Source of the DNA: Bacteriovoracaceae bacterium
GTDB taxonomy: Bacteria > Bdellovibrionota > Bacteriovoracia > Bacteriovoracales > Bacteriovoracaceae
Length of the DNA: 64,000 nucleotides
Assembly: GCA_018649885.1 (NCBI GenBank)
Contig: JABIHA010000069.1
Coordinates: forward strand, 1-64,000
Direction: 5' to 3'
Part shown: positions 43,288 through 52,587 of the stretch, in pieces
How the letters are laid out: every line of letters starts with the position of its first letter
Position numbering within the stretch: position 1 is the stretch's first letter
Notes under the pieces: generated by a model
Seen by the model: the letters and a program-made list of their open reading frames with translations, nothing else
The model's database searches: none
Told to the model about the DNA's origin: nothing
Made by a program: the position numbers and the translations under genes

Positions 43288-44223
43288 GTGAAAAAGACTT
43301 TCAGTATTTTTATTTTCATTATGGCCTTCTCGCTTAATGCTAGTGAAATAGATAGTTATACCCAGCGCTTTGATCCCATCGCAGATTCAACAAATTATTT
43401 AAATGGACTAGTTAATAACAAGCTTAGAGCAGCAGGCGAGTGGGCCAACTCCATTGAAGGCTGTAGTAAGAATAGGCTCTACAACGCAGTTAAATTTCAA
43501 TTCACAGGATCAATATTAGGTGAGCTAGAAAAATATATCAATGCCAGTGAAGAGGTAGATAAGAGAGTGATTGCTAGGAAAAACTCTATTTATCAAGACT
43601 TTGGTGTCCTTGAGGGCTCGGCCCTCTACTTTTATGGATTAGGAAGTATTGTTAAGCTTGGGGATAATATAGTGGGCGCCGATAAATTTGGTCATTTCTT
43701 CTCTGAGGGATGGACCTATTTTGATAAGAGCGTTCTCCAAAAAGAAGATCTCATTTCTGTTTTAAAGTTTGGTGATCATTCTGAAAGAGGATTTTTTGGC
43801 TGGATGATGACTGGGGTTTATAGCTACGCAGATCTCGCGGTTAACTTCAACGGCCTTCGTTTTTGGGTCCATTTGGCAGATGATCAAAGGGTGTTTACCA
43901 GAAATTACGGGCTTCGCTCCCAGGAGTCATATTTTTCTTGCAAAGGAGGCCTTTGGGTCCAATCGCGCTCATTTGACTGGAGTGATTACGTAGATGCTTC
44001 TTGGGATGAGGGGATTAATTGCAATATGTACCCAAAATTGTCCATGGAAGATGACGTCAATAGAAGGATCGCCTCGGCCATGCCCTACGCCAGTGGTATC
44101 TCTAAATCATGCCCTATTATTACTCAGAGGTGTGATGAGCTTAAAAGCAAATATGGGCCTTTAGGTCGCTATTTTCTGCACCCTAGGTGCCTAGAATCTT
44201 ATAAACGATTGACTTCTCGCTAA
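43288..44223 (+). CDS. exported protein of unknown function
   Basis: This 311-residue protein has a short signal peptide (FSIFIFIMAFSLNASE). Residues about 130-145 contain GADKFGHFFSEGWTYF, which resembles the DKxxHF motif of YfiM/DUF2279-type envelope proteins but is not proof of membership. A hydrophobic patch GFFGWMMTGVYSYADLAVNF follows, and the C-terminus is Cys-rich (KSCPIITQRCDELK and PRCLE). The start is GTG with AGG about ten bases before. Function is unknown. It precedes the lipase-like gene, which has its own promoter. Confidence 0.55.
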   Translation: MKKTFSIFIFIMAFSLNASEIDSYTQRFDPIADSTNYLNGLVNNKLRAAGEWANSIEGCSKNRLYNAVKFQFTGSILGELEKYINASEEVDKRVIARKNSIYQDFGVLEGSALYFYGLGSIVKLGDNIVGADKFGHFFSEGWTYFDKSVLQKEDLISVLKFGDHSERGFFGWMMTGVYSYADLAVNFNGLRFWVHLADDQRVFTRNYGLRSQESYFSCKGGLWVQSRSFDWSDYVDASWDEGINCNMYPKLSMEDDVNRRIASAMPYASGISKSCPIITQRCDELKSKYGPLGRYFLHPRCLESYKRLTSR

Positions 44224-44305
44224 CATAAAATCAAATAGTTAGCAAAACCACCTCATAAATATTACAATTACGGCATTGGATTTAAGTGCGCAGGCCCTTG
44301 CGGGT

Positions 44306-44311
44306 TATAAT
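44306..44311 (+). promoter_or_regulatory. -10 hexamer (TATAAT)
   Basis: The consensus TATAAT lies 34 bases before the start codon of the hydrolase gene. The -35 region is poor (a TTTAAG-like hexamer at about 17 bases). It supports the ATG at 44346 over upstream in-frame starts. Confidence 0.5.
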
Positions 44312-44345
44312 ATTAGGGCAACAAAATAACCAGGTATCGTACTCT

Positions 44346-45401
44346 ATGACAGAATTAGCAGCCGGATTCAAGAAATTCTCTGACCCAAAAGCTCCAGTAA
44401 CTGGCGGAATTTTTGACTTGTGGAAAAAAGTCGATAAGGAAGGCATGAGATGGGATACCAACTTTTTAAGTGCACTCAATGGATTTTTTGGTGATGAGCT
44501 AAAAAATCAAAACTCTGATTTACAAATTCAGATGGGTTTTTATTTAGAAAATAAGAAGATCGAATTATCGAAGAGATCTCTTTTGGCCCAATATGACGCC
44601 GGCTCTAAAAAGCTTGTAATTTTTCTGCACGGGCTTATGGACAATGAGTTGATGTGGGACTTTTCTGGCATTAGGGGAACAAACTACGGCAGCCTTTTAA
44701 AGGAAGACCAAGGTATGACCCCATTTTTTGTGAGGTATAACTCAGGTCTTCATATTTCAGATAATGGAAAAAGCTTTAGCCGTATGATGGATGAGCTTCT
44801 CAGAAACTATCATAGCGATGTCGATCAGATTATTTTAGTTGGACACTCTATGGGTGGTCTGATTGCCAGGTCAGCTTGTTATCAGGCCGATAAACTTGGC
44901 CATTACTGGGTTGATAAAGTCAAAAAAGTCTTTCTTTTGGGAAGTCCAAGTTTGGGTGCCCCACTTGAGAAACTAGTTAATATTATTTCATGGGGCTCAA
45001 GGAAAACTTTTAATCCTCTTGGTAAAAGTGTTTCGGACTTACTTAATTGTAGGTCTGATGGAATTAAAGATCTTCGCTTTGGCTATCTTCTTGAAGAAGA
45101 TTGGCTGGGAAAAGATCCAGATGCACTGATGGAAAATAACCGTACTAACATCCCTCTTTTGTCACATGCTGAGCACTTTATTATCGTGGGCACATTATTT
45201 ACTCACTCACAAAAAAAGCTCTCAGCTTATATTGGCGACGCCATAGTCACCAAAAAGAGTGCTCAAGGTAGCCATAGGAAAAAATGTCAGAGCATTCCTT
45301 TTAAAGAGGAAAATATAAAGATATTCAACCGAATTGGTCACACCAAGCTGGCCTACCACCCACTTGTCTATAGGCAACTTGAATTATGGTGCCGTTCTTA
45401 G
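44346..45401 (+). CDS. alpha/beta hydrolase, lipase-like
   Basis: This is a protein of about 351 residues, probably cytoplasmic because no signal peptide is seen. KKLVIFLHGLMDNELMW gives the HG oxyanion segment, and ILVGHSMGGLIARSACYQ near residue 180 is the nucleophile elbow GHSMGG typical of lipases and PGAP1-like esterases. LGSPSLGAPLEKL fits the following strand-loop. A catalytic His is plausible near the C-terminus (RIGHTKLAYHP). The substrate is unknown, probably an ester or lipid. It starts downstream of a consensus -10 element. A 254-base gap with a hairpin follows. Confidence 0.8.
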   Translation: MTELAAGFKKFSDPKAPVTGGIFDLWKKVDKEGMRWDTNFLSALNGFFGDELKNQNSDLQIQMGFYLENKKIELSKRSLLAQYDAGSKKLVIFLHGLMDNELMWDFSGIRGTNYGSLLKEDQGMTPFFVRYNSGLHISDNGKSFSRMMDELLRNYHSDVDQIILVGHSMGGLIARSACYQADKLGHYWVDKVKKVFLLGSPSLGAPLEKLVNIISWGSRKTFNPLGKSVSDLLNCRSDGIKDLRFGYLLEEDWLGKDPDALMENNRTNIPLLSHAEHFIIVGTLFTHSQKKLSAYIGDAIVTKKSAQGSHRKKCQSIPFKEENIKIFNRIGHTKLAYHPLVYRQLELWCRS

Positions 45402-45431
45402 AGAAATAACAAATTGAATTCCAAATGAGAG

Positions 45432-45467
45432 GGGCAAGAGATCGACCTTGATCATGGTATCTTGCCC
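45432..45467. repeat. inverted repeat after the hydrolase gene
   Basis: GGGCAAGA and TCTTGCCC pair across 20 bases that also contain two GATC copies. It lies 30 bases after the stop. No T-run follows on either strand, so it is a stable mRNA end or a protein site more than an intrinsic terminator. Confidence 0.4.
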
Positions 45468-45572
45468 AACTCAGTATGGGATGTAGACTCAATTCGTGCC
45501 TACAAGCTTTTCTAGTAAATACATCTGGTATAAAATATTTCGTTTAATAAATGGATAAACTTTAGAGAAAAA

Positions 45573-45600
45573 TTGTTTTTTTTTGGGGCAAAAATATAAT
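45573..45600 (+). promoter_or_regulatory. sigma-70-type promoter
   Basis: TTGTTT and TATAAT are separated by 16 bases, ending 55 bases before the start of the amidotransferase gene. Confidence 0.5.
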
Positions 45601-45655
45601 AGCTGACTATTTCAGGGGCAATTTGCTAGAATCTGTATAAAAGGATTTTGGTTAA

Positions 45656-46312
45656 ATGAAAAATATTGCAGTAGTCGATGGTGCCATTAAAACCCTGGCA
45701 ATACCGTGTTTTAATAAATTAGTTGAGAGCTACCCTCAGTATTCTTTTACCTACCACGCCACCGGCTTTAGCGGAACAGACTCTCTCAGTTACCTGAATA
45801 GTGTTGATGCCCTTGTGATCTTAGGCAGTGCCTCTCATGTTCATCAAGAGCACTCCTGGCATGGGGAGCTGGCCGATTGGGCCTGTACTCTTCTTTATAA
45901 TAATATTCCAGTTCTTGGAATCTGCTTTGGGCATCAATTGATGGCCTGTGCTTTTGGGGCAGAGGTTGATTATTTCCGTGATGCCGATTTTAAAATATAT
46001 GGGGCAAGACAAAGTGTTATTACAAGTGAGATCATGGGTTTTGAAAAGGGTGATTCGCTTAAGATGGCCGTTAGTCATAGACAAGTGGTCACAGGCATAT
46101 CTGATCAGTTCGATGTGTGGTTGAGTGCCCCAGAGCAGGTTTGCGATGGTTTGATTCATAAGTCTCTACCACTTGTAACAGTTCAGGCCCATCCTGAGGC
46201 AAGTAATCAGTTTTTAGGACTAGAGGTTTCAGTCCTGAAACCGGATCAATATACTCGGGTCCAGCGTGATGGCGGAGAACTTATTACGGGTTTTTTCAAT
46301 ACCTTTTTATAA
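45656..46312 (+). CDS. class I glutamine amidotransferase-like protein
   Basis: This is a 218-residue cytoplasmic protein with the triad-type GATase-1 fold. The nucleophile elbow is VLGICFGHQLMA (Cys near residue 94), and the His-Glu pair lies in VQAHPEASNQF. VILGSASHVHQ fits the oxyanion strand. It is a free-standing amidotransferase, like GMP synthase-related or peptidase C26-type enzymes that hydrolyse glutamine or gamma-glutamyl compounds. No synthetase partner is adjacent. A sigma-70-like promoter lies upstream. Confidence 0.85.
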   Translation: MKNIAVVDGAIKTLAIPCFNKLVESYPQYSFTYHATGFSGTDSLSYLNSVDALVILGSASHVHQEHSWHGELADWACTLLYNNIPVLGICFGHQLMACAFGAEVDYFRDADFKIYGARQSVITSEIMGFEKGDSLKMAVSHRQVVTGISDQFDVWLSAPEQVCDGLIHKSLPLVTVQAHPEASNQFLGLEVSVLKPDQYTRVQRDGGELITGFFNTFL

Positions 46313-46408
46313 AGGGCATACACTGCCATGCATGGGATCTTTTACGTATTTGCCTGTATAATATACAATGCTAAGTCATTAGAAAAAGATCCACATAGGT
46401 AGAGTGAA

Positions 46409-48550
46409 ATGATCCAAAAATTGAAAAGTTTCTTTGTAATTTTCTTTATTTTTTCAGCACAGGTGGCCCTGGCCAAAGGCACAAATTATCGAGATTTGTT
46501 TCTGGGTCAAATAATCAAAAACCGATTAGAGCTGTTGCACATCAGTCAGAAAAAAATTGATGATGAGCTTTCTCAAAAGTCTTTTAAGGTCTTTTTAGAA
46601 AAGTTTGATTTTGGAAAACAGTATTTTCTTGTCAGCGATATTGATAAAATCAAAAAATATGAGTTTAAAATAGATGATGCTATTAAAAGTGGAAACTTTG
46701 AGATTGTTAAAGAAACTTCGGAGATTTACTTTAAAAGGGTCAAGCAGATTCAAGCCTTTGCTAAAGAAATCTTGAAAAAGCCATTTGATTTCTCCAAAAA
46801 AGAAACTTTAGAAACTGACCCTGAAAAGAGACAATTTCTTCGAAGTGAAAAAGAGTTGAAGGACTTATGGAGAAAAACCCTAAAACTTTCTGCGCTGTCT
46901 CGCTATGTGGCTTTTGAAGAAGAGGAAAATGGCACAGGCAAAAAAGATCCTAAAAAGAAGAAAGCTAAGGCCAAAAAACCAGTTAAGAAAAAGAAAAAAT
47001 TGACCCATAAACAGCTAGAAAAAAAGGCGAGAGAAGGGGTAGAAAAAAGCTACACCGCAATTTTTTCTAGGCTTCTTCAAGAAGAGCGGGACGATCAGCT
47101 TGAAAAGTTTTTTAATGCCGTTACATCAATTTTTGATCCTCACACTACCTATATGCCACCTCAGAAAAAAGAAGATTTTGATATTGATATGAGTGGCAAG
47201 CTAGAGGGGATTGGAGCTCTTCTGAGAGAAGATGGCCCCTATATCAAAGTGGTTAGAATTATTCCTGGATCAGCTTCTTGGAGGCAAAAGGGGCTCAAAG
47301 CTGAAGATGTCATTTTAAAAGTTGGGCAAGGAGAGGGTGAAGCCGTTGATATCGTCAATATGAGAGTAGGGGACGCTGTCAAAAAGATCAGAGGAGAAAA
47401 AGGTACTGAAGTTAGGCTAACGGTTAAAAAACCAGATGGCAGTATCGCTGTTATTCCTATTATAAGAGATGTAGTTCAAGTAGAGGAGTCTTACGCTAAA
47501 GGGGTTAATATAAAGCTTCCAAAAGCAGTGGACTACAAGGTTGGCTATATAAATTTACCAAAATTTTATAGAGATTTTCAGGCCGTTGGATCAGATAAAG
47601 AGATCAAAAATTGTACTGAAGACGTAAGAGTCGAGCTTGAACGTCTCAAGAAAACTGGTGCTAAGGGGATGATTCTCGATCTTAGAAATAATGGAGGAGG
47701 GGCCTTAGAAGACGCTAAGAAAATGAGTGGTCTCTTTATTAAGAAAGGCCCCATAGTTCAAGTCAAAGGCCATGACGGCAGTATCAACGTCCTTGCAGAT
47801 GATGACCCATCAGTAACTTGGACAGGGCCAACAATTATTTTAACAAATCGATTTAGTGCTTCTGCTTCAGAAATTTTAGCTGCTGCGCTAAAGGATTATA
47901 ATAGAGCAGTGATCGTAGGAACGGAATATACCCACGGTAAGGGCACTGTTCAGGCAGTAGTAAGTTTAGATCAAGGTCTTAATCCTTTTATGAAGAAGCT
48001 CGATCCCATGGGGGCCTTGAAGGTCACCATTCAAAAATTTTACCGGATCAATGGAAGCTCTACCCAATATAAAGGGGTGACACCAGATATTATCCTTCCA
48101 GATCCCTATGACTATGTGGAAAGTGGTGAGCAATTTCTAGATTATTCTCTACCATGGAGCAAGGTAAATGCCCTCTCTTACAATAAGTGGCAACCTGAGA
48201 ACAAAAAGCTTCCAAGTCTTCTTAAGAAAAGCCAGAAAAGGATAAAGACCAATAAGAATTTTAAAAAAATTGTTGATAAAGTGAAAATCCTTAAAACCAG
48301 AAGGGAAAGAACTAAGCAAGAATTGAGCCTTAGAGACTTTAAACAGAAGATAAAGCTACAAAAAAAGCAGCTTGATGGCTTCGAAATCAAAAAGCTTAAT
48401 TACAGTATGTTATTTTCTGACTATAGTAAGAACAAAAAAAAGTTGGATGAAGTCGGCAAGGAAGAACGCAAGACTTTCGAAGAAGGACTTTCGAAGGACC
48501 CCTTTCTTGAAGAATCTCTTCTAATTATCAATGATATGATCAAAGGGTAG
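46409..48550 (+). CDS. C-terminal processing peptidase (S41, Prc/Tsp type)
   Basis: This is a 713-residue exported protease with a signal peptide (FFVIFFIFSAQVALA). A long helical N-domain contains a Lys-rich insert near residues 172-198. The PDZ domain follows (GIGALLREDGPYIKVVRIIP). The S41 catalytic region has ILTNRFSASASEILAAAL (Ser near residue 487) and EYTHGKGTVQ (Lys near 510), the Ser-Lys dyad. Such proteases trim or degrade periplasmic proteins from the C-terminus. A TATAAT at 46357-46362 lies about 47 bases upstream. It is four bases from the acyl-CoA dehydrogenase gene, so they are cotranscribed. Confidence 0.92.
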   Translation: MIQKLKSFFVIFFIFSAQVALAKGTNYRDLFLGQIIKNRLELLHISQKKIDDELSQKSFKVFLEKFDFGKQYFLVSDIDKIKKYEFKIDDAIKSGNFEIVKETSEIYFKRVKQIQAFAKEILKKPFDFSKKETLETDPEKRQFLRSEKELKDLWRKTLKLSALSRYVAFEEEENGTGKKDPKKKKAKAKKPVKKKKKLTHKQLEKKAREGVEKSYTAIFSRLLQEERDDQLEKFFNAVTSIFDPHTTYMPPQKKEDFDIDMSGKLEGIGALLREDGPYIKVVRIIPGSASWRQKGLKAEDVILKVGQGEGEAVDIVNMRVGDAVKKIRGEKGTEVRLTVKKPDGSIAVIPIIRDVVQVEESYAKGVNIKLPKAVDYKVGYINLPKFYRDFQAVGSDKEIKNCTEDVRVELERLKKTGAKGMILDLRNNGGGALEDAKKMSGLFIKKGPIVQVKGHDGSINVLADDDPSVTWTGPTIILTNRFSASASEILAAALKDYNRAVIVGTEYTHGKGTVQAVVSLDQGLNPFMKKLDPMGALKVTIQKFYRINGSSTQYKGVTPDIILPDPYDYVESGEQFLDYSLPWSKVNALSYNKWQPENKKLPSLLKKSQKRIKTNKNFKKIVDKVKILKTRRERTKQELSLRDFKQKIKLQKKQLDGFEIKKLNYSMLFSDYSKNKKKLDEVGKEERKTFEEGLSKDPFLEESLLIINDMIKG

Positions 48551-48553
48551 GTC

Positions 48554-50323
48554 ATGAATTATTTTACTGATGAAAAAGAATGGCAATGGCTTTTCGACAA
48601 CGCCATAGATTGGGATAAAATTATCCCGCTTTATTATCCTGAATACCCCACACAAGATGGAATTCAAAATAAAGAAGAGCTTTTGGGCTTTTTTAAAGAA
48701 CTCCTGACTTCTACGGGAGAGTGGGCAGCGGGAAGTGTTGCGGGGAGGGCCAGAAAGCTTGATGAAGATGGCGGTGGTGAAGTTGTAGACGGCTCAGTCA
48801 TTTGTAGTGAGACCCTTCTTGAAAATTACAGAGAAGCAAAAGAGCTGGCCTTTTTTGGGGTTGGTGTTGATCAAAAATATGGCGGGATGGGTCTTCCAGC
48901 TGCAGTGAGCCTGATGGGCTTCACACAAGTAAACCGAGCGTGTATTTCCACGGCCACACAAATAGGCTTTTTTACATCTATCGCCGATATGGTTGAAAGA
49001 TTTTGTGAACCTGAAGATCGTGAACGTCTGCTGCCGATGATTATAAACGGCGACATCAGCGGCTCAATGTGTCTGACAGAACCAGATGCTGGCTCAGATG
49101 TGGGAAGTCTTAGAACTTCTGCAAAACATCTAAATGATAAATGGTATTCACTTAATGGAACCAAAATATTCATCACCAATGGTGGCGGGGGCTTAGGATT
49201 TGTTCTCGGTAGAATTGATGGGGCTCCTGAAGGATTAAAGGGGATTTCACTATTTCTCGTTGAAGAATTTCTCGAAGAGGGTGGTGAGAAGAAAAGAAAT
49301 TACACTGTAGCAAAAAATGAAGAAAAAATGGGCCTTCATGGCTCTCATACTTGTGAAATTCTCTATGAAAATTCTAAGGGTAAATTGATTGGTGAGCCCA
49401 ATCAAGGAATGAAGATGATGTTTCATCTGATGAATGAAGCCCGAATTGCAGTGGGGCTACAAGGCCTTGGTGGTATTGAGGCTTCACTGGCCTATGCCAG
49501 AAAGTATGCTGAAGAAAGAGAGCAATTTGGCATGTGTCTCATGAAGCTTCCACTATTTCGAAGAAATTTTGAAGATTGGGAAGCTGAAAGAGATGGCTTT
49601 AGAGCATTGATGGTCGACACCATCTCCTTTTTTGATCAGTACCAAAGACTAGATCTGAAAAAACGTCATCACGGGTTAAGTGATGAGGAAAGAGAGAGAT
49701 TTTCTTTTGTACAAAAGGTTGTAAGAAGAAGAACTCCACTGGTTAAACTCTACGGTGCGGAAACTTTCACTACACTATCCCAAAAGGCAATTCAGGCCCT
49801 TGGGGGACATGGGTTTATGAAAGATCATGATGTGGAAAGACTTCACCGAGATAGCTTTGCTCCTCTTCTATATGAAGGCACAACTCAGATTCAATCTCTA
49901 ATGGCGATGAAAGATTTGCTCAAATATACTATGAGCCAACCCACTAAGTTTTTACAAACGATGGTAGGTGGTCACCCCATAGGAAATATTTTTTCAGGTG
50001 AAGGCGAGTACCACAAAAGATTTTCAGGTGTTCTCTATGAGTTCAGAAAAAATCTAATGGGTCTTCTCATGAGATGTTTTAAGCCAGATGATGGTGATAT
50101 TACCCAGGTTTTCTCTCCCAAATATTGGAGAAATCCTAAGCAGTACGAGAAAATTATGGAGCATGCAGAAACCATGGCCTTTTCCATTTCTTACCTGGAA
50201 ACACTTAAGGTTTTGGCCGTCCATGCAGATATGGATGAGAGCAGGAAGGAGCTATACGATCGCTATTACCGACTTGTACTACCAAGATTTGCTTCCATTT
50301 ACTGTGATTGGAAGAATCACTAA
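48554..50323 (+). CDS. acyl-CoA dehydrogenase with C-terminal extension
   Basis: This is a 589-residue cytoplasmic FAD enzyme that introduces the alpha-beta double bond in acyl-CoA. Signatures include SMCLTEPDAGSDVGSL (FAD/substrate loop), KIFITNGGG, EARIAVGLQGLGGIEASLAYA and QALGGHGFMKDHDVERLHRD. The catalytic Glu lies in LLYEGTTQIQSLM. Length and C-terminal extension match the FadE5/12-like group. It is cotranscribed with the S41 protease upstream, and AAAGGG precedes its ATG. A strong terminator follows at 50352. With ACBP and the crotonase-like gene elsewhere in the window it supports fatty-acid use. Confidence 0.93.
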   Translation: MNYFTDEKEWQWLFDNAIDWDKIIPLYYPEYPTQDGIQNKEELLGFFKELLTSTGEWAAGSVAGRARKLDEDGGGEVVDGSVICSETLLENYREAKELAFFGVGVDQKYGGMGLPAAVSLMGFTQVNRACISTATQIGFFTSIADMVERFCEPEDRERLLPMIINGDISGSMCLTEPDAGSDVGSLRTSAKHLNDKWYSLNGTKIFITNGGGGLGFVLGRIDGAPEGLKGISLFLVEEFLEEGGEKKRNYTVAKNEEKMGLHGSHTCEILYENSKGKLIGEPNQGMKMMFHLMNEARIAVGLQGLGGIEASLAYARKYAEEREQFGMCLMKLPLFRRNFEDWEAERDGFRALMVDTISFFDQYQRLDLKKRHHGLSDEERERFSFVQKVVRRRTPLVKLYGAETFTTLSQKAIQALGGHGFMKDHDVERLHRDSFAPLLYEGTTQIQSLMAMKDLLKYTMSQPTKFLQTMVGGHPIGNIFSGEGEYHKRFSGVLYEFRKNLMGLLMRCFKPDDGDITQVFSPKYWRNPKQYEKIMEHAETMAFSISYLETLKVLAVHADMDESRKELYDRYYRLVLPRFASIYCDWKNH

Positions 50324-50351
50324 ACCAATTTTATGTAAATTCAGTGTATTA

Positions 50352-50382
50352 GGGCCAGCAATTGCTGGCCCTTTCATTTTTT
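50352..50382 (+). terminator. strong intrinsic terminator
   Basis: A perfect 20-base palindrome (GGGCCAGCAATTGCTGGCCC) is followed by TTTCATTTTTT. It ends the protease and acyl-CoA dehydrogenase transcript. Confidence 0.9.
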
Positions 50383-50398
50383 AGAGCAATCAGCCGAT

Positions 50399-50435
50399 AT
50401 ATTGTTTGGTATGGCAAACAATATTATGGTATACT
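50399..50435 (+). promoter_or_regulatory. bfd-bfr promoter with overlapping palindromic operator
   Basis: Perfect 10-bp arms ATATTGTTTG (50399-50408) and CAAACAATAT (50415-50424) flank six bases. A promoter reads TTGGTA (50407-50412), 17 bases, then TATACT (50430-50435) with an upstream TGG that makes it an extended -10. The operator covers the -35 hexamer, so repression by a dimer is likely. The site does not match the classical Fur box. Confidence 0.7.
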
Positions 50436-50485
50436 AAATAAAAATCTGGGTATATAAACGTCGTCTCAGAACTCAAAGGAAGCTT

Positions 50486-50671
50486 ATGTATATCTGCCTT
50501 TGCAGAGGAATTACTGACAAGGATCTTCTTGAGCTCAAAAAGAAAATGAGTAAGAAGCAGATCTATAAAAACCTTGAACTCGGTTCAAGCTGTGGTAGTT
50601 GCATTGGTAAAGCTTTAAATATCCTAGAAAATCCAACTCATCAAAAAAAAGACCCCTCTCCTAAAAGCTGA
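50486..50671 (+). CDS. bfd: bacterioferritin-associated ferredoxin
   Basis: This is a 61-residue [2Fe-2S] protein. The four cluster cysteines are in MYICLCRG (CxC) and GSSCGSCIG (CxxC), the BFD-like fold arrangement. Bfd docks on bacterioferritin and donates electrons to release stored iron. The gene precedes bfr by about 80 bases, and the pair shares an operator-bearing promoter. AAAGGAAGC precedes the ATG. The C-terminal tail (NPTHQKKDPSPKS) is basic and probably disordered. Confidence 0.93.
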   Translation: MYICLCRGITDKDLLELKKKMSKKQIYKNLELGSSCGSCIGKALNILENPTHQKKDPSPKS

Positions 50672-50754
50672 TCATCCCCATTTTTTTCTGCACTTAAATT
50701 TCTAGCTGTGCTACAAACTTTTGTATCAAATTTTTGAATTATAAAGGAATACTA

Positions 50755-51219
50755 ATGAAAGGTAATAAAGAAGTCATACAAGTTCTTAATGAGTCACTAA
50801 CCCGTGAGCTTACTGCCATCAACCAATATTTTCTTCACGCTAGGATCCTAGAAGATTGGGGACTGGGGAAAATGGGAAAGCTTGAATATGATGCTTCGAT
50901 CGATGAGATGAAACATGCAGATGAGCTAATAAAAAGGATTCTTTTACTAGAAGGACTCCCTAATGTTCAAAGAATGGGCAATGTAAATATTGGCCAAAAT
51001 GTAAAAGAAATAATGGAAGCTGATCTTACAGTTGAAAGAGATGCCATACCAGCACTAAAAGCCGGAATTATATTGTGCGAGGAAAAACAAGATTTTGTCT
51101 CACGTACTCTTTTGACTTCTATTCTGGCCAGCGAAGAAGATCATTGCGACTGGCTTGAAACACTTCTAGACCTATACGATAAAGTAGGGGAGCAGAATTT
51201 TCTTCAGTCTCAAATGTAG
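50755..51219 (+). CDS. bfr: bacterioferritin, haem-competent
   Basis: This is a 154-residue iron-storage subunit. All ferroxidase ligands are at canonical positions: Glu18, Glu51, His54, Glu94, Glu127 and His130, and Tyr25 is present. The haem-ligating Met52 is also kept (DEMKHADELIKRILLLEG). Twenty-four subunits should form a cage that oxidises and stores iron. The start is set at MKGNKEV, six bases after AAAGGA; a longer frame upstream is unneeded. A second, diverged copy lies at 59839-60306 and lacks Met52. Confidence 0.96.
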   Translation: MKGNKEVIQVLNESLTRELTAINQYFLHARILEDWGLGKMGKLEYDASIDEMKHADELIKRILLLEGLPNVQRMGNVNIGQNVKEIMEADLTVERDAIPALKAGIILCEEKQDFVSRTLLTSILASEEDHCDWLETLLDLYDKVGEQNFLQSQM

Positions 51220-51238
51220 GGCCTGTTGCCATTTCAAA

Positions 51239-52507
51239 TTAGTAAGTAAATTGGGCCCTGATACCAACAACTCGGGGCCGATCTCTTGCTCCGGATCTTT
51301 CTGAATTAACCTGGATAAAATTTGCCGCCAATTTGAAGTTGTTGTTGAGATACCAATTAAATCCAAAAGTGTAGTTTTCTTCCTCACCACCTTTGAGGTC
51401 AACATCATTAAGATCGATAAAATCAAATCTAATGGCGAGCTCCATGGCCCCAAAACCTGCCATTTCGCTACTCTTATCAATACTGATTCCTCCAAAGCTT
51501 CCGCTTTTTGGATCGTACTTTCTGGATTGCCCTGTGAGAGCGTAGCTGACGAGAAGAAAGCCACCATCAAAGTTTCTTCTTCTGATACCTGCTGCGGCAT
51601 TTTTTAGGGGAGTAACTTGTACCAGAGTGTATTCAGCTAAAAATAAAAACGAGTGTAAGCTAAGTCCCCATTCAAGTGCTCCTGCTTGGACATAGTCTGT
51701 GTATTTTATGTCATCAGTATCCACAAGCTTTACATCAGTGACATGAACTCCTGGTCTTGATGAGAATTTGGCCTCTCTTTGAGAGCCTTCACCGCCTCTA
51801 TGGATGTGTTCATAGGCCGAAATACCAGCGTGCATGCCATAAGACTTCGCTAGTAGAGGGGCAACACTGGCCCTAAAATTATATGATCTTGTTCTATTTT
51901 CCACCTCACCATTTTGGGATTCAGTATCATCAAGGCCACCTAGCTCAACCATAAATCTCTTTGAGGCATAATTGATTGTCACTCCAAGCCTGTCGTCACC
52001 GCCAAAGGCACCAGTTTGAAGAGATCTCTCCATTAATGGATGCTTGGCGGTTGAGATATTGTCATCGAGACCAAAATTTTCTGAAAGAAGACCAGCTGAG
52101 AGCTTGAGCCCCTTTATGGGAGAGTAGGAGGCCGATGCCGATTTGATATCAGCAGATCCCCCTGCATAGTCTAGTTTGAGGGCCCACTCCCAGTTGTTGT
52201 ATAGCTTGCCGCTTATGCCGAGCCTTGCACTTCTAACTTCAGCAGCCGATATAAATTCTGATCTTCGCAAATCTTGATTGAAAGAGGCCCAGTCGGCCAT
52301 GACTCTACCGCTTACTTTGTATTCTTTTTCACTATCAGAGTCTTTGAACTTTAGGCCTGAACTCAAGTCTAGCTTGGGCCTGGGAGACTTCCCTCCCTCT
52401 TTTTGTTTGAGTGTCTTGCCCTTTTTTTTGGCATCTTTGTCTTTCTTTTTTGCAAGTAGGCTAGGCGCAGCGAAAACCAGTGCGATGATAATTAACAACT
52501 TCTCCAT
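51239..52507 (-). CDS. phosphate-selective porin O/P-type outer-membrane protein
   Basis: This protein of 422 residues has a signal peptide (IIIALVFAAPSLLA), followed by a Lys-rich linker and a beta-barrel. Segments GRVMADWASFNQD, ARLGISGKLYNNWEWALKLDYAG and LKLSAGLLSENFGLDD are characteristic of OprO/OprP-like porins. The C-terminus ends in QFTY, with terminal aromatic residues as in barrel proteins. It is expected to be a trimeric anion channel in the outer membrane. Substrate preference for phosphate cannot be read here, and no pho genes lie nearby. GAGG lies before the ATG. Confidence 0.85.
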   Translation of the reverse strand: MEKLLIIIALVFAAPSLLAKKKDKDAKKKGKTLKQKEGGKSPRPKLDLSSGLKFKDSDSEKEYKVSGRVMADWASFNQDLRRSEFISAAEVRSARLGISGKLYNNWEWALKLDYAGGSADIKSASASYSPIKGLKLSAGLLSENFGLDDNISTAKHPLMERSLQTGAFGGDDRLGVTINYASKRFMVELGGLDDTESQNGEVENRTRSYNFRASVAPLLAKSYGMHAGISAYEHIHRGGEGSQREAKFSSRPGVHVTDVKLVDTDDIKYTDYVQAGALEWGLSLHSFLFLAEYTLVQVTPLKNAAAGIRRRNFDGGFLLVSYALTGQSRKYDPKSGSFGGISIDKSSEMAGFGAMELAIRFDFIDLNDVDLKGGEEENYTFGFNWYLNNNFKLAANFIQVNSERSGARDRPRVVGIRAQFTY

Positions 52508-52587
52508 AGAAAACCTCAGTAGAATACTTTTAAAATAAAGTTTATCTTGTTACTTTACTGGTCCACAACTTTTTTATGGAGAATTAC

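Noticed and set aside
45432-45467. Hairpin as terminator of the hydrolase gene
   Set aside because: No T-run follows the stem on either strand; kept only as an inverted repeat.
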